Shown here: piece after piece, positions 25,760 through 33,865 of the stretch
Layout of the letters: the number at the start of each line of letters is the position of its first letter
How positions within the stretch are numbered: position 1 is the first letter of the stretch
DNA from: Streptomyces canus 299MFChir4.1
Lineage (GTDB): Bacteria > Actinomycetota > Actinomycetes > Streptomycetales > Streptomycetaceae
Direction: 5' to 3'
Assembly: GCF_000383615.1 (NCBI RefSeq)
Contig: NZ_KB911585.1
Span: 1-34,693, forward strand
DNA length: 34,693 nt
Notes under the pieces: generated by a model
What the model saw: only the letters and a program-made list of their open reading frames with translations
Database searches by the model: none
Told to the model about the DNA's origin: nothing
Position numbers and translations under genes: made by a program

Positions 25760-26206
25760 CCGGCCCGTGCGGCGCAGCGGACCCCAGGGGTTCTCCTGCC
25801 GCTCCACCGCGACCCGCGCCTGTTCGATCACCTGGGGATCGATCCAGCACATCGGCCGCACGTCCGCGACAAGCGGCTCGTTGTCCGGCCCCCGGCCCCG
25901 CTCACGGCCCTGGAGGATCCAGGGGCGTACGCCGGGGCCTTTCTCGTGCGGCAGATGGGAGTAGTCGTACAGCCGCCGGGCCACCCACAGCTGTACGGGG
26001 CGTCCCTGCCACCAGTCCTCGACGTCGAGCGGGTTCGCGGACAGTCCCGGCAGGGACAGGCCGGTGAGTTCGTCGGTGCTGGACGCGCGGGTCAGATCGA
26101 TCTCGGGGCCGCGCGACCAGCGGACGTACAGGCGCTCGTGCCGTTCGGCCAGGCCTGCCAGTTCGGCCAGTGTCCGCACCACCGGCAGCCCGTCCGACAC
26201 GCTCAT
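25757..26206 (-). CDS. DUF6098 family protein
   Basis: A 149-residue protein of the Streptomyces DUF6098 type, function unknown. It reads RHERLYVRWSRGPEIDL, TSLPGLSANPLDVEDWW-like sequence (DELTGLSLPGLSANPLDVEDWW), LWVARRLYDYSHLPHEKGPGVRPW and PMCWIDPQVIEQARVAVE. No signal or membrane segment is present. ATG at 26206 has GGGAGG 8 bases upstream. A SigB-type promoter pattern precedes it. Confidence 0.85.
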   Translation of the reverse strand: MSVSDGLPVVRTLAELAGLAERHERLYVRWSRGPEIDLTRASSTDELTGLSLPGLSANPLDVEDWWQGRPVQLWVARRLYDYSHLPHEKGPGVRPWILQGRERGRGPDNEPLVADVRPMCWIDPQVIEQARVAVERQENPWGPLRRTGR

Positions 26207-26241
26207 CTGCTGACCTCCCTTTCCGTTTGCGGGTCTACGGG

Positions 26242-26266
26242 GTACCCGCAGGCCACGGGGGAAATC
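26242..26266 (-). promoter_or_regulatory. Candidate SigB-family promoter for the DUF6098 gene
   Basis: On the minus strand GATT (26266-26263), 15 bases, then GGGTAC (26247-26242), matching GNNT-N14-16-GGGTAY. The predicted start of transcription is about 30 bp before the ATG at 26206. It overlaps the 3' end of the histidine-kinase gene, so DUF6098 could be transcribed independently. Confidence 0.6.
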
Positions 26267-28082
26267 AGGCGTCCGGCCGGGGCGCCGGGCCCCCCGGCAT
26301 CCTGAGTGTGAAGACGCTGCCGGTGCCGGGCTCGCTCGCGGCGGCGACCGTTCCGTCGTGGGCCGCGACCAGGTGCCGGACGATGGGCAGGCCCAGGCCC
26401 GAGCCCCCGGTACGACGGCTGCGGGACTTCTCCGCGCGCCAGAACCGGTCGAAGACGTGCGGAAGGTCGCCGGGCGCGATACCGGTCCCGGTGTCGGCGA
26501 CCTCCAGGACGATGTCGTCGCCGTCCCGGCAGGCGGACAGGGTGACGGTGCCGCCGGGCGGGGTGTGGCGCAGCGCGTTGGACACCAGGTTGCCGAGCGC
26601 CTGCCGCATGCGGACCGGGTCGGCGTCCAGCCAGGGCTCACCGTCGACGACGGTGCGCAGCCCGACCCGGGCCGCGTCGGCGGCGACACGGTGGGCCGCG
26701 GCGACCTGCTGGAGGAGTTCGTCGCAGCGGACGGGCTCCCGGTGCAGGCGCAGGGTGCCGGCGTCGGCGTCCGCGAGGTCCTGGAGGTCGTCGATGACAC
26801 GCTGCAGCACCAGGGCCTCGTCGTGCAGAGAGGCGAGCAGGGCGGGGTCAGCGTCGACGACTCCGTCCCGGGTCACCTCCAGCCAGCCACGGATGTTGGT
26901 GAGCGGGCTGCGCAGTTCGTGGGCGATGTCGCTGACCATCGCCTTGCGCTGGGCCTCCAGGCGCTCACGGCGCTCGGTGAGGTCGTTGAAGGCGACGGCG
27001 AGGATGCCGGTCTCGTCCCGGGTGGTGACGGGGACGCGCACATGGAGCTCGGGCGGCTGCTGGGCCGCCGCGGTGAGCGCGCGCAGCGGCCGCACCAGCC
27101 GGGTGGCGACCAGGGCGGTCGCGGCGACGGTGACCGCGAGCACGAGACCCGCTGTGCCGACGACCTTGGCCTTGTTGGCCGGGGACATGTCGAACAGCAC
27201 GGCGGGCGTGTCCCCCGTGCCCAGGAAGAGTTCGGCCACCGGCGCCACGTACGGGTCGAGCTGGGCCCGGCGGGCCTGGTCGAGGCAGGGCTGGACCAGG
27301 CGCGCCTCCTTGGCGGCGAGCTTGCCGGACAGGGGGCCGCGCAGGTCCAGCCCGGTCGGTTCGTTCCCCAGCAGCGCGGCCATTCCGGGCTCCAGTCCGG
27401 CCTTGGTGAGGCAGTCGCGGGCCAGCCCCTGGAGGGCCTTGACCGCCTTTTCCTCCGTGGGGGTGGGTGTGTTGAGCAGTCCGTCGGCGCAGACGTCGGG
27501 CACGTAGTCGGGCGCGGAGCCGGTGTCCGGGTCGGTGAGGACCGTCCGCCCGCTCGGGCCACGGCTCAGCCGGGTCTCCACACCGGCCCGCTCGAAGCAG
27601 ACCTGCCGCTTGCGGGCCAGGGTGTCGACCTTGACACGTTCCGCCGCGGTGAGCCGGTACGGGCCCACCGCACGCGGGTCGATGCCGGAGACCTGGGCAC
27701 CGCGCTCGCTGTAGGTGTCGGTGTGCAGCGGGTCGACGGCGGCGGCCGCGCTCGGGGGCAGGGAGGTGCCGGGCGGCGCGGAGTCGGCGATGACCCGGCG
27801 GTCCGCGGCGGTCAGGGCGATGCGCCGGCCGGTCCTCGCCGACAACTCCCTCACGGTTGCGGCCACTCCGGTCCAGTCGGGGTGGGTCGCCGCGTACCCG
27901 CTGAGTTCGGCGAGGACGTCCATGTCGTCGGCGAGTGCCTGTCCCTGTTCCTCGCGCAGGGCCTGGGTGGTGGTCGCCACGGCCAGCCAGGCCGTCGCGG
28001 CCACCGAGCACACGGCGATGAGCCCGGACGTGATCAGCAGGCGGACCAGCAGCCGCTTGTGCAGCGGTATCCGCGCGCTCAC
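26265..28082 (-). CDS. Sensor histidine kinase with Cys-bearing extracytoplasmic domain
   Basis: A 605-residue membrane kinase. TM1 (LLVRLLITSGLIAVCSVAATAWLAV, about 11-35) and TM2 (VVGTAGLVLAVTVAATALVATRLV, about 297-320) enclose an extracytoplasmic domain of about 260 residues with four cysteines at 162, 198, 224 and 266. A HAMP segment follows, then the dimerisation box MVSDIAHELRSPLTNIRGW with phospho-acceptor His388, the N-box NLVSNALRHTPPGG and the G-boxes DTGTGIAPGD and GGSGLGLPIVRH. GTG at 28082 overlaps the response-regulator stop by 4 nt (GTGA), so this pair is translationally coupled. Signals are unknown. Confidence 0.93.
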   Translation of the reverse strand: MSARIPLHKRLLVRLLITSGLIAVCSVAATAWLAVATTTQALREEQGQALADDMDVLAELSGYAATHPDWTGVAATVRELSARTGRRIALTAADRRVIADSAPPGTSLPPSAAAAVDPLHTDTYSERGAQVSGIDPRAVGPYRLTAAERVKVDTLARKRQVCFERAGVETRLSRGPSGRTVLTDPDTGSAPDYVPDVCADGLLNTPTPTEEKAVKALQGLARDCLTKAGLEPGMAALLGNEPTGLDLRGPLSGKLAAKEARLVQPCLDQARRAQLDPYVAPVAELFLGTGDTPAVLFDMSPANKAKVVGTAGLVLAVTVAATALVATRLVRPLRALTAAAQQPPELHVRVPVTTRDETGILAVAFNDLTERRERLEAQRKAMVSDIAHELRSPLTNIRGWLEVTRDGVVDADPALLASLHDEALVLQRVIDDLQDLADADAGTLRLHREPVRCDELLQQVAAAHRVAADAARVGLRTVVDGEPWLDADPVRMRQALGNLVSNALRHTPPGGTVTLSACRDGDDIVLEVADTGTGIAPGDLPHVFDRFWRAEKSRSRRTGGSGLGLPIVRHLVAAHDGTVAAASEPGTGSVFTLRMPGGPAPRPDA

Positions 28083-28780
28083 CCGCGGCCGCCGCTGAGC
28101 TTGTAGCCCACGCCGAACACGGTCAGCAGCCGCACCGGGCGGCGCGGATCGGCCTCGATCTTGCGGCGCAGGTTCATGACGTGGACGTCCACGGCCCGTT
28201 CCGTGGAGGCCCGGTCGGTGCCCCGGGTGACCTCCAGCAACTGCCGCCGTGAGAAGACCCGTTCGGGCTCGGCGGCCATGGCCAGCAGGATCTCGAACTC
28301 GGCCGGGGTGCACTCCACCGGCGCCCCGTCGCACCGCACCTCATGCCGTACGGGATCGACGGCGAGGCCCGCGGCCCGGACGACGGGATCCTCCCGCCGG
28401 CCGGCCACGGCACCCCGTCCGCTGCGTCTGAGGACCGTCCGGATGCGGGCCATCAGCTCCCGGGGGCTGTACGGCTTGGTGATGTAGTCGTCGGCGCCCA
28501 GTTCCAGGCCCAGCAGGACGTCGTCCTCGGCGGAGCGCGCGGTGAGCATCACGACGGGGATGTCCGCGTCGCGGCGCAGCACCCGGCACACGCCGAAGCC
28601 GTCGATCACCGGCAGCATCAGGTCCAGGACGACGAGGTCGGGGACCACCCGCCGGGCCGCGTCCAGGGCGGCCCGCCCGTCGTGGACCACGGTGGCGGTG
28701 TGGCCCTCCGCGAGCAGGGACCGCCGTATCAGTTCGGCCTGCATCTCGTCGTCCTCGGCGACCAGCACATGTGCGCACAC
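28079..28780 (-). CDS. OmpR/PhoB-family response regulator
   Basis: A 233-residue two-domain regulator. The receiver has the acidic pair DD near residue 11, the phosphoryl Asp in LVVLDLMLPVIDGFGV, and the switch/Lys site ARSAEDDVLLGLELGADDYITKPYSPREL. The C-terminal winged helix (RHEVRCDGAPVECTPAEFEILLAM and the ELLEVTRGTDRASTERAVDVHVMNLRRKIE stretch) is OmpR-like. GTG at 28780 has AGGA 9 bases upstream; a GTG four codons later is also possible. It pairs with the kinase downstream and starts 19 nt after the L,D-transpeptidase stop. Confidence 0.94.
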   Translation of the reverse strand: MCAHVLVAEDDEMQAELIRRSLLAEGHTATVVHDGRAALDAARRVVPDLVVLDLMLPVIDGFGVCRVLRRDADIPVVMLTARSAEDDVLLGLELGADDYITKPYSPRELMARIRTVLRRSGRGAVAGRREDPVVRAAGLAVDPVRHEVRCDGAPVECTPAEFEILLAMAAEPERVFSRRQLLEVTRGTDRASTERAVDVHVMNLRRKIEADPRRPVRLLTVFGVGYKLSGGRG

Positions 28781-28799
28781 CCGGCGGATCCTAAGCGCT

Positions 28800-29543
28800 T
28801 CAGCCGGCGAGGGACTTGGCGTCGCCCATGACGACGACGGGACGGAGGTCCGGGTCCAGGGTGAGAAGCAGTTCCTTCATGTGCTTCTCGGCGATGCTCA
28901 CGCACCCGTGGGTGGGCCCGCCGTGGTCGACGTGCAGCCATATCCCGCCGCCGCGCCCCGCGCCCAGCGGCCGCGTCCAGTCCAGCGGTGACGTGCCGGG
29001 CTGCCGGTTGTAGTTGATGGCGATCACATAGTCGAAGGACCCGGCGAGCGGTTCGCCCTCGAAGCCCCTGCCGGGCGAGGTGAAGCCGACACCGCGGTCG
29101 TACGGCAGCTTGGTGCCGGGGTCCTTCAGCAGTCCTCCGGCGTCCGTGAGGGTGTACACGCCGATCGGCGAGCGCAGGTCGCCGGCCAGGTGGTGGTCGG
29201 ACCAGCCCTTGAGGGCGTTGTGCGCGGGCCAGCTCGCACCGGCCCGCCAGCCGGCCGCCGTGCGCACGTAGAGCATCACGGTGGAGACCGGCGAGTCGCG
29301 GCCCCGCCCGGTGACCACGACGGCCTGCCGGGTGCCCGCCGGTATCTTCGCCCACGTCCTCGGTCCCAGGCCGGGTATCTGCTGGGGAGCGACCTCGACG
29401 GAGATCTCCGGCGAGGGAGGGGTCCGCGAAGGCTCCCGGGACGGGGTGGGCGCGCTTTCCGTACTGGCCACGGCACCTCCGCCGCATCCGCTGAGAAACA
29501 GGGACGCGGCGAGCAGGGCGACATGGGTTCTGCGTGTGATCAT
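28800..29543 (-). CDS. Lipoprotein L,D-transpeptidase (YkuD family)
   Basis: A 247-residue lipoprotein L,D-transpeptidase, which crosslinks peptidoglycan stem peptides outside the membrane. The N-terminal signal ends in the lipobox LFLSGC with Cys20, followed by a Pro/Ser-rich linker (about 27-50). The YkuD catalytic part has IGVYTLTDAGG, YVIAINYNRQP and THGCVSI with His212 and Cys214, as required for the thioester mechanism. ATG at 29543 precedes a good signal peptide; no strong ribosome site is visible. It lies in a leftward run with the M1 peptidase (41 nt upstream) and the two-component pair, so it may be a target or sensor of that system. Confidence 0.9.
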   Translation of the reverse strand: MITRRTHVALLAASLFLSGCGGGAVASTESAPTPSREPSRTPPSPEISVEVAPQQIPGLGPRTWAKIPAGTRQAVVVTGRGRDSPVSTVMLYVRTAAGWRAGASWPAHNALKGWSDHHLAGDLRSPIGVYTLTDAGGLLKDPGTKLPYDRGVGFTSPGRGFEGEPLAGSFDYVIAINYNRQPGTSPLDWTRPLGAGRGGGIWLHVDHGGPTHGCVSIAEKHMKELLLTLDPDLRPVVVMGDAKSLAG

Positions 29544-29584
29544 GCAGCGACTGTGGCCGACAGTTGTGAGAAACTCGTCAGCTT

Positions 29585-30970
29585 CTAGGGCCGGTTGGGC
29601 TTGCCCGGCGTGTCCAGCCAGGTCCGGAACAGGCCGTCCAGGTCCTTCCCCGAGACCCGTTCCGCGAGGCGCTCGAACTGCGCGGTGGTGCCGTGGCCGA
29701 AGCGGTGCCCGGACGCCCAGGCGCGCAGGATCGGGAAGAACGCCCGGTCGCCGACGGCCGTGCGCAGGGCGTGCAGGGTCATGGCACCACGGGCGTAGAC
29801 GGGGGTGCCGAAGATGTTGGCGCCGCTGCCGGGGTTGCCGGGCGGGAACTCCCACAGCTCGTCGCTCGCGGGTTTCGCGTAGAGGTCGTCGAAGCTCCTC
29901 TGCGCGCTGTCGCCGCCGTGCTGCTCGGTGTAGAGCCACTCCGCGTAGGTCGCGAAGCCCTCGTTGAGCCAGATGTCCTTCCAGGAGGTGAGCGAGACGG
30001 AGTCGCCGAACCACTGGTGGGCGTTCTCGTGGACGAGGGTGCTCAGGTCGGGCGCGCGGTCGTAGACGGGACGGCTCTGGGTCTCCAGCGCGTAGCCCAC
30101 GTTCGGGGCGTGGTCCACGATCGATCCGGCGGCACGAAACGGGTAGGGCCCGAAGATCTTGCTCTCCCACTCCAGGACGGAGGGCAGCTTCTTGAGCACG
30201 GGTGCCGCCGCGGCGGCCTCGCGCGCGTCGACGGCGTTGTAGACGCGGATGCCGTTCCTGGTGGTGAACTGCTCCACCTTGAACTTCCCGACGGTCGCGG
30301 TGGCCAGGTAGGCGGCCATGGGCTCGCTCTGGCGCCAGCGGAACGTGGTCCTGCCCTGCGTGGTCCGCTGGGAGAGCAGCACGCCGTTGGCGACGGCGGT
30401 GCGCCCCTGGGGGACGGTGATCGTGAAGTCGTACGACGACTTGTCCGTGGGGTGGTTGTTCGCCGGGAACCAGGTCATCGCGCCCTGTGGTTCACCGGCG
30501 ACGAAGGCTCCGTCGTCGGTGGGGATCCAGCCGTCGAGCGAACCGTCCGGGTCGGTGACCGGGGCCGGCTTCCCCTTGTAGGTGACGGTGATGGTGAATC
30601 GTTGCCCCTTGCGCAGGGCGCGCTGCGGGGTGACGACGAGTTCCTGTCCGGCGCGGCGGAACCCGGCCTTGGCGTGACCGACCGTCAGGCCCGTGACGGT
30701 CAGCCCCTTGAAGTCGAGGTCGAAGCGCGTCAGGCGCTCGGTGGCACGAGCGGTGAGGACCGCCTTCCCCTCAAGGTGGCGGCTGCCGGGGTCGTAACGG
30801 AGTGTCAGGTCGTAGTGGCCGACGTGGTATCCGCCGTTTCCGGCGAGCGGGAAATAGGGGTCGCCGACTCCGGACGAGCCCGTCGAAGAAGGCGCGGCGG
30901 CCCCGAGCAGAGCGGTGAGGGCAAGGGGGGTGGTGACGAGGACGAAGGTGCGTCTGACGGCCGTCGGCAC
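29585..30970 (-). CDS. Secreted M1-family zinc aminopeptidase
   Basis: A 461-residue exported M1 metallopeptidase. The signal peptide is VPTAVRRTFVLVTTPLALTALLGAAA. The M1 beta-domain follows (YHVGHYDLTLRYDP), then the exopeptidase motif in altered form (VGYALETQSRP where GAMEN is usual). The zinc site is HENAH at His314-Glu315-His318 with Glu337 in NEGFATYAEW, the M1 spacing of 18 residues between. GTG at 30970 is right: GTAGGAGAG lies just upstream. An in-frame GTG at 31009 overlaps a TAGTGT -10-like box and is rejected. Short M1 proteins lacking the C-terminal armadillo domain are common in Streptomyces. Confidence 0.92.
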   Translation of the reverse strand: MPTAVRRTFVLVTTPLALTALLGAAAPSSTGSSGVGDPYFPLAGNGGYHVGHYDLTLRYDPGSRHLEGKAVLTARATERLTRFDLDFKGLTVTGLTVGHAKAGFRRAGQELVVTPQRALRKGQRFTITVTYKGKPAPVTDPDGSLDGWIPTDDGAFVAGEPQGAMTWFPANNHPTDKSSYDFTITVPQGRTAVANGVLLSQRTTQGRTTFRWRQSEPMAAYLATATVGKFKVEQFTTRNGIRVYNAVDAREAAAAAPVLKKLPSVLEWESKIFGPYPFRAAGSIVDHAPNVGYALETQSRPVYDRAPDLSTLVHENAHQWFGDSVSLTSWKDIWLNEGFATYAEWLYTEQHGGDSAQRSFDDLYAKPASDELWEFPPGNPGSGANIFGTPVYARGAMTLHALRTAVGDRAFFPILRAWASGHRFGHGTTAQFERLAERVSGKDLDGLFRTWLDTPGKPNRP

Positions 30971-31007
30971 GTGCTCTCCTACAGGTCGGGGGGTGGACAA
31001 CGGCTTC

Positions 31008-31013
31008 ACACTA
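31008..31013 (-). promoter_or_regulatory. Weak -10-like box for the M1 peptidase operon
   Basis: TAGTGT on the minus strand (31013-31008), with TGAGTT 17 bases upstream, gives a start of transcription near 31001 and a leader of about 30 bases before GTG 30970. It supports the chosen start but is a weak promoter match. Confidence 0.3.
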
Positions 31014-31112
31014 AAGGCCCCCTCCCCCGCAACTCACCCTTGATCAGGTCAAGGCACGACGGGCTCCGCAGTACGCTCCCGACGCAGCCACCCCTTCGTC
31101 GAGAGGCCGCCC

Positions 31113-31472
31113 GTGAGCGTGCGCATCCGCCGTGTCTACGAACCCCCCGAGCCCGAGGACGGAGTCCGCGTCCTGGTCGACCGGTTGTGGCCGCGCGGTC
31201 TGTCCAAGGACGCGGCCCGCGTCGACGAGTGGCCGAAGGCGCTCACCCCGTCGACCGAGCTGCGCCGCTGGTACCACGCGGGCGAGGGCTCGTTCGAGGA
31301 GTTCGCCGAGCGGTACGAGGCGGAGCTGGCCGATCCCGAGGCGGCCGGACTGCTCGACCGGGTCCGGGAGTTGGCGGGCCGGGGCGACGTGACCCTGCTG
31401 ACCGCGTCGAAGACGCCGGAGCAGAGCCACGCCACCGTGCTGGTGCGCCTGTTGGGCGCCGAGGGCTCCTAG
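31113..31472 (+). CDS. DUF488 family protein
   Basis: A 119-residue DUF488/YeaO-like protein: VRIRRVYEPPEPEDGVRVLVDRLWPRGLSKDAA, then WPKALTPSTELRRWYHAGEGSFEEFAERYEAEL and a C-terminal strand (VTLLTASKTPEQSHA). Family function is not established. GTG at 31113 has GAGAGG upstream. It is divergent from the M1 peptidase and its TAG stop shares CTAG (31469-31472) with the stop of the convergent FAD gene. Confidence 0.9.
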   Translation: MSVRIRRVYEPPEPEDGVRVLVDRLWPRGLSKDAARVDEWPKALTPSTELRRWYHAGEGSFEEFAERYEAELADPEAAGLLDRVRELAGRGDVTLLTASKTPEQSHATVLVRLLGAEGS

Positions 31473-33142
31473 CCGACCTGCTTGGCCGCCGCCCGCCCCG
31501 CCGCGCGCCCGGAGAAGAGGCAGCCGCCGAGGAAGGTGCCCTCCAGCGCGTTGTAGCCGTGGACGCCGCCCCCGCCGAATCCGGCGACCTCGCCCGCCGC
31601 GTACAGCCCTTCGAGGGGCTTGCCGTCAGTGCCCAGGGCGCGGGAGTCGAGGTCGGTCTGGATGCCGCCGAGCGTCTTGCGGGTCACGATGTGCAACTTG
31701 ACGCCGATCAGGGGGCCGGCGGCCGGGTCGAGGATGCGGTGCGGGGTGGCGACGCGGCTGAGGCGGTCGCCGATGTAGCGGCGGGCGTTGCGGATGCCCT
31801 GCACCTGGGCGTCCTTGCTGTAGGAGTTGGCGATCTGGAGGTCGCGGGCCTCGATCTGGCGGCGAAGGTCGGCGGCGTCGAGGAGGGCCTTGTCGGTGAG
31901 CCCGTTCATCTTCTCGACGAGCTGTTCCAGGTTCGGGGCGGTCACGAAGTCCGCGCCCTTGCGCAGGAAGGCGTCCACCGGTCCCGGCGCGCCCTTGGTG
32001 AGGATGCGCTCCTTGAGGAAGCCCGCGCGGTCCTTGGCGGTGATGTCGGGGTTCTGCTCGGAGCCCGAGAGCGCGAACTCCTTCTCGATGATCTTCTGGG
32101 TGAGGATGAACCAGGAGTGGTCGTGCTCCGCGATGTCCTCGGTGGTGCGCAGGTGCTGCAGGGTGCTGAGGGTGTCGTAGCCGGGCAGGCAGGGCACGGG
32201 CAGTCGGCGGCCCAGGGCGTCGAACCACATGGACGAGGGTCCTGGCAGGATGCGGATGCCGTGGCCGGGCCAGATCGGGTCCCAGTTCTGGATGCCCTCG
32301 GTGTAGTGCCACATGCGGTCGCGGTTGACCAGGCGGACGCCGGCGTCGGCGCTGATGTCGAGCATCCGGCCGTCCACGTAGGCGGGTACGCCGGTGACCA
32401 TCTCGGCGGGCGGGGTGCCGAGCCGCTCGGGCCAGTAGCGGCGGACGATGTCGTGGTTGGCGCCGATGCCTCCGGTGGTGACGACGACGGCCCGGGCGGT
32501 GAGCTCGAAGTCGCCGACGCGCTCGCGGCTGGAAGCGACACCGCGCGCGGAGTTGTCCTCGGCCAGGACCGTGCCGCGCACCCCGCGGGCGGTGCCCTCC
32601 TCGACGACGAGCTCGTCGACCTGGTGGCGGTGGTAGAAGGTCAGCAGTCCGTCGCGCGCGGCCTGCTTGGCGTACCCGACGAAGGGCTCGACGACTCCGG
32701 TGCCGGTGCCCCAGGCGATGTGGAAGCGGGGCACGGAGTTGCCGTGCCCGTGGGCGGTGAGGTCACCGCGCTCGGCCCAGCCGACGGTGGGCAGGAACTT
32801 GATGCCGTGCCCCTCCAGCCAGGACCGCTTCTCGCCGGCCGCGAACTCGACGTAGGCGCGCGCCCAGCGCACCGCCCAGGAGTCCTCGTCCTCGACGCGG
32901 TCGAACTTCGCGCTGCCCTGCCAGTCGTTCCAGGCGAGGTCGAAGGAGTCCTTGATGCCCAGGCGCCGCTGCTCCGGGGAGTCGACGAGGAAGAGCCCGC
33001 CGAAGGACCAGAAGGCCTGGCCGCCGAGGTTGGCGGCGTTCTCCTGGTCGACCAGCGCGACCCTCCTGCCGCGGCTGGTGAGCTCGTGCGCGGCGACCAG
33101 GCCCGCGAGCCCCGCTCCGACGACGATGACGTCGGCATCCAT
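31469..33142 (-). CDS. FAD-binding dehydrogenase (fumarate reductase/KstD-like fold)
   Basis: A 557-residue FAD_binding_2 flavoprotein. The dinucleotide fold starts DVIVVGAGLAGLVAAHEL with Glu/Asp at the strand end, followed by NLGGQAFWSFGGLFLVDSPEQ. The C-terminal FAD contact is GLYAAGEVAGFGGGGVHGYNALEGTFLGGCLFSGRAAG. Family members oxidise or reduce carbon-carbon bonds beside carbonyls, as in 3-ketosteroid dehydrogenases; the substrate here is unknown. ATG at 33142 is preferred because GAGGGAAGGGA lies 9 bases upstream; ATG at 33163 overlaps the tetR stop (ATGA) but has no ribosome site. It probably forms an operon with that tetR gene. Confidence 0.9.
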   Translation of the reverse strand: MDADVIVVGAGLAGLVAAHELTSRGRRVALVDQENAANLGGQAFWSFGGLFLVDSPEQRRLGIKDSFDLAWNDWQGSAKFDRVEDEDSWAVRWARAYVEFAAGEKRSWLEGHGIKFLPTVGWAERGDLTAHGHGNSVPRFHIAWGTGTGVVEPFVGYAKQAARDGLLTFYHRHQVDELVVEEGTARGVRGTVLAEDNSARGVASSRERVGDFELTARAVVVTTGGIGANHDIVRRYWPERLGTPPAEMVTGVPAYVDGRMLDISADAGVRLVNRDRMWHYTEGIQNWDPIWPGHGIRILPGPSSMWFDALGRRLPVPCLPGYDTLSTLQHLRTTEDIAEHDHSWFILTQKIIEKEFALSGSEQNPDITAKDRAGFLKERILTKGAPGPVDAFLRKGADFVTAPNLEQLVEKMNGLTDKALLDAADLRRQIEARDLQIANSYSKDAQVQGIRNARRYIGDRLSRVATPHRILDPAAGPLIGVKLHIVTRKTLGGIQTDLDSRALGTDGKPLEGLYAAGEVAGFGGGGVHGYNALEGTFLGGCLFSGRAAGRAAAKQVG

Positions 33143-33159
33143 GGCGACCGTCCCTTCCC

Positions 33160-33786
33160 TCATACGGTGGTGTCGCTGCCGTCGGTGAGCAGCGCGGTGA
33201 GCAGTTGTTTCAGCCAGACGCGGGCCCGATCGAGGTCCCCGTCCAGCAGCAGTTGGACGGTGACCCCGTCGTAGGCGGCGACCACGGCGTGGGCGGCGCC
33301 CTCGACGTCGACCAGCACCGCGGGCAGTTCGGCGTGCCCACGCGTGCGTGCCAGGCGGTCGGCGACGGCGCGCCGGAGCCGGGCCCGGTGTTCGAGCAGG
33401 GTCCGGGCGACCTCGGGCGCGCGGGCGGCGTGCACCAGGAAGTCGGTCTTCACCAGGAGCCAGTCCCGGTCCAGGAGCAGCACGTCGGTGACCCGGTCGA
33501 CGGCGGCCGCCACGTCGAGGCCGGGACCGTCGACGGCGAGGGCACCGGAGACCTGGTCGGCGATGAGGTCGGCGCGCTGCTGGTAGAGCGCGAAGAACAG
33601 CTCGTCGAGGCTGTCGAAGTTCGAGTAGAAGGCGCCGCGGCTGTATCCGGCGGCCTCGCAGACCTCCTCGATCGACACCCGCCCGAAGCCCTTGGCCGCG
33701 AACACCGAGAAGGCCGCGTCCAGGAGGTTGGCACGCGTGCGGACCCGGCGCCTGGTCACACGCCTGGTCGTGTCCTCCACCGCCAT
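33160..33786 (-). CDS. TetR-family regulator
   Basis: A 208-residue TetR repressor. The helix-turn-helix is FGRVSIEEVCEAAGYSRGAFYSNFDSLDELFFALY (about 34-68), with a basic N-terminus (RRVTRRRVRTRANLL). ATG at 33786 has GGAGGG upstream. The stop overlaps an ATG of the FAD dehydrogenase gene by 4 nt, so it most likely controls its own operon through the twin palindromes just upstream; the dehydrogenase substrate is the probable inducer (inference). Confidence 0.93.
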   Translation of the reverse strand: MAVEDTTRRVTRRRVRTRANLLDAAFSVFAAKGFGRVSIEEVCEAAGYSRGAFYSNFDSLDELFFALYQQRADLIADQVSGALAVDGPGLDVAAAVDRVTDVLLLDRDWLLVKTDFLVHAARAPEVARTLLEHRARLRRAVADRLARTRGHAELPAVLVDVEGAAHAVVAAYDGVTVQLLLDGDLDRARVWLKQLLTALLTDGSDTTV

Positions 33787-33802
33787 GTCGGTCCCTCCGT
33801 TC

Positions 33803-33835
33803 GATACATCAATGTATCCGATACATCGATGTATC
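33803..33835. promoter_or_regulatory. Twin palindromic TetR operator
   Basis: GATACATCAATGTATC (33803-33818) is a near-perfect dyad around CA, and GATACATCGATGTATC (33820-33835) a perfect 16-bp palindrome; centres are 17 bp apart. They lie 17 bp upstream of the tetR start and about 70 bp before the alkB-like start, a classic autoregulatory TetR site. Confidence 0.85.
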
Positions 33836-33865
33836 GAAAGAGTCGAACACCTCCGCGAAATTCAT

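Noticed and set aside
31007..31009. GTG start at 31009 for the M1 peptidase
   Set aside because: It overlaps a -10-like box; GTG at 30970 has a strong ribosome site and begins a good signal peptide.
33161..33163. ATG at 33163 for the FAD dehydrogenase
   Set aside because: It has the ATGA overlap with tetR but no ribosome site, while ATG 33142 has a strong one and begins the dinucleotide fold.
29693..33274. Rightward open frame of 1193 codons opposite the M1 peptidase and FAD dehydrogenase genes
   Set aside because: It lies antisense to genes with full zinc, FAD and signal motifs and is rich in low-complexity Gly/Val/Asp/Arg residues; such shadows are normal in high-GC DNA.
33843..33858. A second SOS-like box near TCGAAC
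   Set aside because: The other half-site matches only 3 of 6 positions, at chance level.
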